A DNA stretch of 64,000 bases, taken from positions 558,001 to 622,000 of the forward strand of contig NZ_JBJDPS010000002.1 of assembly GCF_044901685.1 (NCBI RefSeq), read 5' to 3'. The stretch comes from Micromonospora_G sp044901685. Lineage in GTDB: Bacteria > Actinomycetota > Actinomycetes > Mycobacteriales > Micromonosporaceae. The translations under genes and the position numbers were made by a program. This document shows positions 50,325 to 56,909 of the stretch, in pieces; position 1 is the first letter of the stretch; each line of letters begins with the position of its first letter. Under the pieces are notes generated by a model, which made no database searches, was not told where the DNA came from, and saw only the letters and a list, made by a program, of their open reading frames with translations.

Positions 50325-50993
50325 TCAGTACGAGTACGCGTCGCCGCCGGTGTTCTCGGCGGCACCGGCCTCGCCCTCCAGCGGCGGCGGGGCAACGGCC
50401 TTCGGGGTGCCCTCGGGCAGGCAGCTCAGGTTCTTCTTGCCGTCGGGGGCGACGACGAACCAGGTGCCACCGACGCCCTGGCCCTTCCACTGGCCCGGCT
50501 TCAGGTCACCGACGTAGCGGTAGAGCGGCCAGCCGCCCAGCGTGATCTGCCGGGTGCCGTCCTCGCGGGTCACCTCGCCGACCTTCTCGTCCGAGACGCC
50601 GGTCAGTTCGGTGTTGCCGTCGGTGATCGCGGGCGGCCAGACCCGGGCGCAGTCGCCGTTGCAGTTCGTGGTCGGCGGGTTGGCCGAGTCCTTGTCGAAC
50701 CGGTAGAGGATCCAGCCCTTCTGGTCGGTGACCACCGAACCCATCTTGGCGACATCCTTGGCGATGAGCTGCGTGGTGAGAGGAACATTCGACGGCGGTT
50801 TCGCCGCGGCGGACTCGGAGGGCTCCGGGGTCGGGCTCGCGGCGGCGGCCGCGGCCTCGGCATTTGCCACCGGCTCGGTGTCGGTGGCCTGGCTGGCGTC
50901 GTAGCCGGCCGGGGCGCAAGCCGTCAGTGCGGCGATCGCGGTCATTGCGGCCAGCGTGCTCGCCACGGTGACGGTTCGCTTCATCAGTGCCAC
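50325..50993 (-). CDS. COG4315-type lipoprotein
   Basis: This 222-residue lipoprotein has an LTAC lipobox with C26, an acidic Ala/Pro-rich linker, and two copies of the short repeat typical of this family: GSVVTDQKGWILYRFDKDS with CNGDCARVWPPAI, and TLGGWPLYRYVGD. The function is not known; relatives occur near electron-transfer and copper genes. The GTG at 50993 has AGGAGG 4 bases upstream. It is convergent with the ferredoxin reductase gene, which suggests, but does not prove, a part in the same redox process. Confidence 0.85.
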   Translation of the reverse strand: MALMKRTVTVASTLAAMTAIAALTACAPAGYDASQATDTEPVANAEAAAAAASPTPEPSESAAAKPPSNVPLTTQLIAKDVAKMGSVVTDQKGWILYRFDKDSANPPTTNCNGDCARVWPPAITDGNTELTGVSDEKVGEVTREDGTRQITLGGWPLYRYVGDLKPGQWKGQGVGGTWFVVAPDGKKNLSCLPEGTPKAVAPPPLEGEAGAAENTGGDAYSY

Positions 50994-51192
50994 GTGTCCT
51001 CCTCAGCTTGGCAGGTCACCGGGAAGTACGGCGGGTTCGGCCGAGCGGATGAGTGATTCACCGTGGACAATTTCACAGTAAGTCGTTGAACTGTTCGCGC
51101 CGATTTCCCGTACCCGGCCGGGGGGAAGTGGCTGCCGCCTCGGGGGGTGGGTGGGGTTACCAGGGACGGGGTCGGATCGGTAGCGTCCGTGC

Positions 51193-51600
51193 ATGCCCGT
51201 TACCGCGCCCCGCGACCTCCTGGCCGGCTTCACCGCCGCCCAGCCGTACACCATCGACGCCGTCGCAGATGCTCCCAGCTCACCGGGGGTGCACGTGGTT
51301 CTCGACGCCGGCACGGTGGTCTACGTCGGGTGGACGGGCAACCTGCGACGCCGGCTGCGGCAGCACCTGACCGGCAACCGGGGATCGTCGGTCCTGCACG
51401 ACCAGGTCGGCCAGCTCCTCGACACGCCCGGCAGTGCGGCGGCGGCCGCCGACATCGCCGGCTGGCTCGGCCGCTGCACGGTCCGCTGGCAGGAGATCGA
51501 CAACCCGGGGGGTACGAAGGACGCCCTGGTCGTGGCCCTGCACCCGTGCTTCAACCGGCAGGTGCCGAAACAGCGTCGGGCACCCGCCGGTCGCGCCTGA
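51193..51600 (+). CDS. stand-alone GIY-YIG-like protein
   Basis: This 135-residue protein has a GIY-YIG-type core: GVHVVLDAGTVVYVGWTGNLRRRLRQHL gives the two-strand motif (GVH...VYVG) and the Arg helix, and the terminal CFNRQ supplies the usual Asn. The catalytic Glu expected in the last helix is not obvious (KDALVVALHPCF), so nuclease activity is doubtful. The ATG at 51193 lies in a poor ribosome context. It could be a repair or defence nuclease or a degenerate relative. It is convergent with the SDR gene 29 bases on. Confidence 0.75.
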   Translation: MPVTAPRDLLAGFTAAQPYTIDAVADAPSSPGVHVVLDAGTVVYVGWTGNLRRRLRQHLTGNRGSSVLHDQVGQLLDTPGSAAAAADIAGWLGRCTVRWQEIDNPGGTKDALVVALHPCFNRQVPKQRRAPAGRA

Positions 51601-51629
51601 TCCCGCCTACCGGGTGGTTGGCACCCCGA

Positions 51630-52376
51630 CTACCAGGGCAGGACGCCGTACGAGCCGTCCGCCAGGTGACCCCAGAACAGCCCGGTCGGACCGTCGTCGG
51701 GCAGGGTGGCCAGGTGCACGCTCACCTCGGCGCCCTGCTCCGGCGTACGGAAGCCGTTGTGGTGGTTCAGGTCGGTCGCACAGTAGCCGGGATTGGCCCC
51801 GTTCACCTTGACCGGGCTGTCCCGGAGCTCCTTGGCGTACATCGCGGTGACCATGTTCAGCGCCGTCTTCGACGACGGGTACGCCACCGAGGCGACCGGG
51901 AACAGCGGGTGCGCCGGGTCGGTCATGATGCCGATCGAGCCGACCTCGCTGCTGACGTTGACGATCCGGGCCGATGGGGCGGACAGCAGCAGCGGCAGCA
52001 GCGCGTTGGTGACCGCGACGACGCCGAAGACGTTGGTCTCGTACACCTCCCGCAGGGTCGCCAGCCGGGTCTCGCTCGGCCGCCCGGTCCCGTCACCCCG
52101 GGCGATCCCGGCGTTGTTCACCAGTACGTCGAGCCGGCCGTAGCGCTCCTCGACCAGCTTCGCGGCCCTCGCCACCGACTCCTCGTCGGTGACGTCCAGC
52201 GGTACGGCGTGCGCGTCGGCGCCGCCCTCGCGCAGTGCCCGCTCGGCCGCCCGTCCCCGCTCCGGGTCCCGGGCCCCGACCAGGACGGTGCGGCCGAGCG
52301 CGCCGAGTCGCCGGGCGGTGGCCAGGCCGATTCCCTTGGTTGCCCCGGTGACCAGGGCGATGGTGGTGTTGGTCAT
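51630..52376 (-). CDS. short-chain dehydrogenase/reductase
   Basis: This 248-residue classical SDR has TGATKGIG at residues 10-17 for NAD(P) binding, NNAG at 87-90, a Ser at 142-143 in VNVSSE and the catalytic Y166-x3-K170. An Arg after the second strand (GARDPERGR) suggests a preference for NADPH. Plant carbonyl-reductase-like features are present but the substrate is unknown. The ATG at 52376 starts 103 bases from a divergent XRE-family regulator, which probably controls it. Confidence 0.92.
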   Translation of the reverse strand: MTNTTIALVTGATKGIGLATARRLGALGRTVLVGARDPERGRAAERALREGGADAHAVPLDVTDEESVARAAKLVEERYGRLDVLVNNAGIARGDGTGRPSETRLATLREVYETNVFGVVAVTNALLPLLLSAPSARIVNVSSEVGSIGIMTDPAHPLFPVASVAYPSSKTALNMVTAMYAKELRDSPVKVNGANPGYCATDLNHHNGFRTPEQGAEVSVHLATLPDDGPTGLFWGHLADGSYGVLPW

Positions 52377-52428
52377 GGGACAAGAGAGTGGCGCCGGCCA
52401 CGCCGGGCCGGGAGAGACCGGCCGAGGC

Positions 52429-52445
52429 TGGTACCGCCGGTACCA
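52429..52445. promoter_or_regulatory. candidate operator in the SDR/XRE divergent promoter
   Basis: TGGTACC GCC GGTACCA is a 17-base element with 7-base inverted arms, each holding the palindrome GGTACC. It lies midway in the 103-base gap between the divergent SDR and regulator genes, where a dimeric repressor would be expected to bind. Confidence 0.5.
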
Positions 52446-52479
52446 CCCACCCGGTCGGCGGATGAGGCACCCTTGGCTG

Positions 52480-53394
52480 ATGAGTGCGACGGAGGCCGGT
52501 GCCGGGCTGCGGCGCGACGAGCTGGCGGCCTTCCTGCGCAGCCGGCGGTCCCGGCTGCGCCCGGCCGACGTGGGACTGCCCGACGGCGTCCGCCGCCGCA
52601 CCCCGGGGCTGCGCCGCCAGGAGGTGGCCCAGCTCGCCGGCATGTCGATCGACTACTACATCCGGCTGGAGCAGCGCCGGGGACCGCACCCGTCCCGGCA
52701 GGTGCTGACGGCGTTGGCCCGCGCGCTGATGCTCGACCGCGACGAGCGGGAGTACCTGTTCCGGTTGGCGGGCGAGAGCACGCCCGCGGTGCCCGGCCCC
52801 AGCCGGCAGGTGGCCCCCGGAGTGCGTCACCTGATCGACGCGATGGTCGAGACCCCCGCGTACGTGGTCGACGCCAAGTACGACGTGCTGGCCTGGAACC
52901 GGTCGGCGGTCCACTTCGTCGGTGACCTGTCGACCGTACCGGCGTCGGACCGGAACATGATCCGTTGGATGTTCCGCCGGCCCGACGGCGACCGGCACTG
53001 GGACGACCCGGACGCGCTCCGGTTCGCCCGCAGCTCGGTCGCGGACCTGCGGGCCGCCTACGGCCGCTACCCGGGGGACCGGAGCATCGCGGAGCTGGTC
53101 ACCGAACTGCTCGGCACCTCGCCCCGGTTCGCCCGGTGGTGGGCGGACCACGAGGTGGAGGTGCGGCGGCGGATCGTCAAGCGGGTGACACATCCGGGGT
53201 TCGGACCACTGGAGTTCGAGTGCCAGGTGCTGCACCTGGCCGAGAGCGACCAGCGGCTGATCGTCTACGTCGCCGAACCCGGCTCGCCCACCCACGGGGT
53301 GTTCCGCCGGCTCGGCGCCCACGTCGAGCCCGCCACCGGGGCTGCCGGTTCCGGCGCACCGGAACCGGCGTCACCCGTTACAGCGGTACGGTGA
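52480..53394 (+). CDS. XRE-family transcriptional regulator with MmyB-like ligand domain
   Basis: This 304-residue protein has an N-terminal helix-turn-helix (about 10-85; RRQEVAQLAGMSIDYYIRLEQRRG) and a C-terminal MmyB-like, PAS-type domain (about 110-280; YVVDAKYDVLAWNRSA and FECQVLHLAESDQRLIVY) that binds fatty-acid-like ligands in related structures. Such regulators often repress a divergent dehydrogenase, as the layout here suggests. The ATG at 52480 is chosen because the helix-turn-helix begins soon after; an ATG at 52462 is possible. Its last 17 bases overlap the convergent anti-sigma gene. Confidence 0.9.
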   Translation: MSATEAGAGLRRDELAAFLRSRRSRLRPADVGLPDGVRRRTPGLRRQEVAQLAGMSIDYYIRLEQRRGPHPSRQVLTALARALMLDRDEREYLFRLAGESTPAVPGPSRQVAPGVRHLIDAMVETPAYVVDAKYDVLAWNRSAVHFVGDLSTVPASDRNMIRWMFRRPDGDRHWDDPDALRFARSSVADLRAAYGRYPGDRSIAELVTELLGTSPRFARWWADHEVEVRRRIVKRVTHPGFGPLEFECQVLHLAESDQRLIVYVAEPGSPTHGVFRRLGAHVEPATGAAGSGAPEPASPVTAVR

Positions 53395-54154
53395 CCAGCG
53401 CGGTCGCCGTACCCTTCGCGTCGACCGCCTGCACCTGCATCCGGTCGATGTCGGCCCGCTGCGCCGAGGTGGTGCTCTGCAACAGCAGCGGTTCCGGGTG
53501 CGCCGGGGTGCCGTAGCCGTCCGGCGGCACCGTCCAGCTCGACAGCACCTCCGGGGCGCCGTTGCGACGCAGCACCACCAGCCGGCAGGTACGCGGACCG
53601 GTGAGGTTGCTGAGCGCGAACGACACCTGGGTGCCGAACGGCCGACCGTCCAGCAGCAGGTCGGCCCGTACGCCGGTGTCCTTGTCGGTCACCGTCAGCT
53701 TCTCCGCGTTCTCCATCTCGGGGCCGCCGAAGCCGCCGCCGGTCAGGGGCGGGTTGCCGGGGGCGGTCGCCGAGCCCGACGGTGTGGGCAGGGCCTGCGT
53801 GCTCGGGTTGCCGGACCAGCTCGCCCCGGCGACCAGGGAGAGCCCGCTCAGCAGGGCCACCACCACCACACCCGCGGCCAGGCTGAGGATCCGCTGCTTG
53901 CGGGCCCGGCGCCGGTCCAGGCTGACCACGTTCAGCGCCCGGGTGACAAGCTGGTCGTCGGCGGTGGAGCGTTCCATCACCGCCAGGTCGTCGCCGTCGA
54001 CCTCGGCCAGCAGGTCGACCACCGGCAGCATCGACTCCAGTTCCCCGGCGCAGGCCCAGCAGTCCGCCAGGTGCTCCTCGAACCGGATGGTGTCCTCTTC
54101 GTCGAGCACGCCGAGCGCGTACGAGGCGACGTCGAAGTGGTCGGACCGGCTCAT
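53378..54154 (-). CDS. membrane anti-sigma factor with zinc-binding (ZAS) domain
   Basis: This 258-residue protein has the zf-HC2/ZAS motif H-x3-C-x2-C in EEHLADCWACAGEL within the first 40 residues, which binds and holds an ECF sigma factor. A membrane helix (about 88-110, ILSLAAGVVVVALLSGLSLV) leads to an exported beta-rich domain (about 140-258). It overlaps the sigma gene by ATGA. An outside signal probably acts through the exported domain to release the sigma factor; zinc in the ZAS may add redox sensing. Confidence 0.9.
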   Translation of the reverse strand: MSRSDHFDVASYALGVLDEEDTIRFEEHLADCWACAGELESMLPVVDLLAEVDGDDLAVMERSTADDQLVTRALNVVSLDRRRARKQRILSLAAGVVVVALLSGLSLVAGASWSGNPSTQALPTPSGSATAPGNPPLTGGGFGGPEMENAEKLTVTDKDTGVRADLLLDGRPFGTQVSFALSNLTGPRTCRLVVLRRNGAPEVLSSWTVPPDGYGTPAHPEPLLLQSTTSAQRADIDRMQVQAVDAKGTATALVTVPL

Positions 54155-54843
54155 TCGGTCACCCCCCGCTGTTGCAGCGCGGTCCGCAGGGCGCGTAGCG
54201 CGTAGTAGACCCGGGACTTGGCGGTGCCCAGTGGCAGCCCCAACTCCTCGGCGGCTTCCGGCACCGTACGGCCCCGGAAATAGGTCGCGACCAGGATTTC
54301 CCGGTGCGAGTCGCTCAGTGTGCGGAGTGCGTCGGTAACCGTCATCAGGCGTAGCACCCGCTCGGTTTCGTCGGCTTCGGAAAAGGTCTCCAGATCTCGG
54401 TCATAGGTTTCCGCTGGCCGGGCCTGACCGCTGCGATGTTCGTCGATGACGATTCGTCGGGCGACGGTCACCAGCCAGGGCCGCAGGGAGGTCTGTCCCT
54501 GGGCACCCAGCCGGTGCGCGTTGCGCCAGGCGCGGAGCAGCGTCTCCTGTACGACATCCTCGGCCCGTTGCCGGTCCCCGCCGGTGAGGCGGAGCACGAA
54601 CATCAGCAAAGGGCCCGCATGCTGCTCGTACAGGTGCCGAACCAAATCGTCCGAACGGTTGGCCTCGGCTGATCCGGATTGGTGGCGGCCGGTAGCCGAT
54701 CGTGGCGTCACGCGCCCATCATTGCGGGCCGCGTTTCGCGCGTCGATACCGCCCCCGGCTTCAATATTCCGCGTTGGCCGGGGCGCGCGTACCCAGTCCG
54801 CCCGGACCAGGTCGGCAGGCCGTTCCTCGGTCACCGTACGCAT
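54151..54843 (-). CDS. ECF-family RNA polymerase sigma factor
   Basis: This 230-residue protein has an unusual basic N-terminal extension (1-65), then region 2 (about 67-135; YEQHAGPLLMFVLRLTGGDRQ and AEDVVQETLLRAWRNAH) and region 4 (about 170-225; LRTLSDSHREILVATYF and AEELGLPLGTAKSRVYYALRALR). The ATG at 54843 has GGAGGGG upstream. The downstream anti-sigma gene overlaps by ATGA. Region 2-region 4 architecture without region 3 is the ECF standard. Its promoter targets cannot be read from the window; autoregulation is likely for such pairs. Confidence 0.93.
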   Translation of the reverse strand: MRTVTEERPADLVRADWVRAPRPTRNIEAGGGIDARNAARNDGRVTPRSATGRHQSGSAEANRSDDLVRHLYEQHAGPLLMFVLRLTGGDRQRAEDVVQETLLRAWRNAHRLGAQGQTSLRPWLVTVARRIVIDEHRSGQARPAETYDRDLETFSEADETERVLRLMTVTDALRTLSDSHREILVATYFRGRTVPEAAEELGLPLGTAKSRVYYALRALRTALQQRGVTE

Positions 54844-54973
54844 TCACCCCTCCGCTTCCCGTCAACGGGCAACGGGAGGTACGGATCGCGGGCGGCATCG
54901 GATCAACGAGTTTCGTACGGATCCTGATCGGCCCCCGGCGAGAGCGGAATCACCCGCTCCGCTGTGGCGTGGA

Positions 54974-55831
54974 TCACCCGGCGACGCCGAACGTACCGGC
55001 CGGGGGTGGGGCGGAGCCGGTCGCTGTGGCGTCGACCACCACCCGCGCGCCACCAGCGAAGCGGTCCAGCTCGTCGTCGGCGAGGACGCGGCCGGGGAAC
55101 CAGTCACCGGCCGCCCGCCGGGTCAGCTCGGCCACCGGTGGCGGCACCCGACCGGCGACCAGCACGAGGTTGCCGTACCGCCGGCCGCGCAGCACCGCCG
55201 CGTCGGCGACCAGGCAGGCCAGCGGCAACACCGAGCGGACCGTGGCGACCTGCGCCCGGGCGTGCCGCAGCGGCGGCCCGTCGGCGATGTTGACCAGGTA
55301 GGTGCCGCCCGGCCGGAGCACCCGGGCGACCTCCTCGGCGAATTCGACCGAGGTCAGCCGGGCCGGGGTGCGGGCACCGGCGAAGACGTCCGCGACAACC
55401 AGGTCGAAGGAGTCGTCCGCCGATCCGCTCAGCGCCTCCCGGGCGTCGGCCACCCGCACCCGCAGCCGGGCCTGGGGCGGCCAGGGCAGCTCGCGCCGGA
55501 CCAGCTCGACCAGGGCGGCGTCGATCTCGACCACCCGTTGGGTCGAGCCGGGTCGGGTTTGCGCCACGTACCGGGGCAGGGTCAGCGCGCCGCCGCCGAG
55601 ATGCAGTGCCCGCAGCGGCTGCCCGGCCGGGGCGGTCAGGTCGATCGCGGCGGCCATCCGGCGGACGTACTCGAACTCCAGGTGGGTCGGGTCGTCCAGG
55701 TCGACGTGCGACTGCGGGGCGCCGTCCAGTTTCAGGGTGAACCCGCGTGGCCGGTCCGGGTCGGGCACCAGTTCGGCGAGGCCGGTGTCGACCCGTACGG
55801 CGAGCCGGTCCGGACCCCGTTTACGTGCCAT
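54974..55831 (-). CDS. spermidine-synthase-like methyltransferase-fold protein
   Basis: This 285-residue Rossmann-fold protein has the nucleotide motif ALHLGGGALTLPRYVA, the acidic strand end VVEIDAALVELVRREL, RVRVADAREAL and the Asp of VVADVFAG, matching spermidine-synthase-like proteins, which bind decarboxylated SAM or SAM. Actinomycete members of this branch often lack proof of polyamine activity. The ATG at 55831 lies 7 bases after GATACT, a -10-like box. It is 91 bases downstream of the nurA-like gene on the same strand and could be a separate transcript. Confidence 0.85.
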   Translation of the reverse strand: MARKRGPDRLAVRVDTGLAELVPDPDRPRGFTLKLDGAPQSHVDLDDPTHLEFEYVRRMAAAIDLTAPAGQPLRALHLGGGALTLPRYVAQTRPGSTQRVVEIDAALVELVRRELPWPPQARLRVRVADAREALSGSADDSFDLVVADVFAGARTPARLTSVEFAEEVARVLRPGGTYLVNIADGPPLRHARAQVATVRSVLPLACLVADAAVLRGRRYGNLVLVAGRVPPPVAELTRRAAGDWFPGRVLADDELDRFAGGARVVVDATATGSAPPPAGTFGVAG

Positions 55832-55922
55832 GCCGCCCAGTATCGCCGTCCCGCCACCGCCCCCGTCGCCGAGCATGGCCAGGATCACCGGAGCGGGACA
55901 CCGGCCCGGAACGCGGCTCCGG

Positions 55923-56909
55923 TCAGCGGGACATCCGGCCGGCGGCGACGGTGAGCGTACGGTGCAGCAGCCGGGCGTCGCCGAGCATCGCGCGCAGCCG
56001 TCGCTCCAGACCGGCGATCGGGATCAGGTTCTGCGGCGCGCGCGGATCCTTGTACGGCGACGAGGCGAACCGGGGCAGCGTCACCAGCGACCGGTCGGCC
56101 AGCGCGATCGCCTCCGACACGCTCAGCTCGGCGGAACACTCGACCCGGACCACCCCGGCCCACGGCGCCCCGCCGGTGCCGGGCAGTCGCAGGTACCACG
56201 AGTAGCCGCCCCAGGCGGTGTCGAGCCGGAACACCGGGGAGCGGTGGCCCGGCGCCAGCCCGGTCACCACGGCGCTGAGCCCGGCGTCCAGGTACTGGCT
56301 GTGCTGGGTCTTGATGTAACCGATGGCCCGGGGCAGGTCCCGCCGGTTGCGCAGCGGCCCGTCGACCACCAGCAGGTCGTCGTCGGTCCTGGCGCCCCGG
56401 GAGACCTCGACCTCCAGCGCGGTCAGCGGCCCCTGTACGGCGGCCGGCAGCTTGCTCAGCTCACCGCTGCCGCCGACCCGGTGCAGGGTGTAGCGGATCT
56501 GGCCGGCGAGCACGTCCCCGGCGGACGGGCTGGCGGTGAACAGCCCCCGGGCGACCCGGGCACCGGCCAACTCGGCGGCGCCGCGCCGCAGGTCGCAGCG
56601 GACCACCCCGGCGGCGTACGAGGCGGCGATGCCCGGGTACGAGGCGCCGTCCTGCTCCCGGGTCCAGACGCTGGCGTCGATCCGGCGCACCCCGTCGACG
56701 AGCAGCACCACGTCCGGCGGTGCCACCCCGTCGCGTACGCCGATCGCCCGCCACTCGTCGGCGGGCAGCTCGACGGCCGGGTCGACCGGCTGGCTGCTCG
56801 GCGTGGCCGGTCCACCGGCCGCCTCGAACGAGGCGCCGTAGGACGGGTCCCAGCCGTCGACGAAGATCCGTGGCGGTGCGGGGGGCCGCGCCGCCTCCGG
56901 CCCGGTCAT
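55923..56909 (-). CDS. nurA: NurA-like DNA-end-resection nuclease
   Basis: This 328-residue protein carries NurA-type metal-site motifs: D18 in RIFVDGWDPSYG, D72 in VVLLVDGVRRIDASVW, LLVVDGPLRNRRDLPRAIG with IKTQHSQYL, and YKDPRAPQNLIPIAGLERRLR at the end. NurA is a 5'-3' nuclease that works inside a HerA hexamer at DNA ends. The ATG overlaps the sbcC stop by ATGA, making it the last gene of herA-sbcD-sbcC-nurA. Sequence similarity within NurA is low, so the call leans on the motifs and on the operon. Confidence 0.8.
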   Translation of the reverse strand: MTGPEAARPPAPPRIFVDGWDPSYGASFEAAGGPATPSSQPVDPAVELPADEWRAIGVRDGVAPPDVVLLVDGVRRIDASVWTREQDGASYPGIAASYAAGVVRCDLRRGAAELAGARVARGLFTASPSAGDVLAGQIRYTLHRVGGSGELSKLPAAVQGPLTALEVEVSRGARTDDDLLVVDGPLRNRRDLPRAIGYIKTQHSQYLDAGLSAVVTGLAPGHRSPVFRLDTAWGGYSWYLRLPGTGGAPWAGVVRVECSAELSVSEAIALADRSLVTLPRFASSPYKDPRAPQNLIPIAGLERRLRAMLGDARLLHRTLTVAAGRMSR

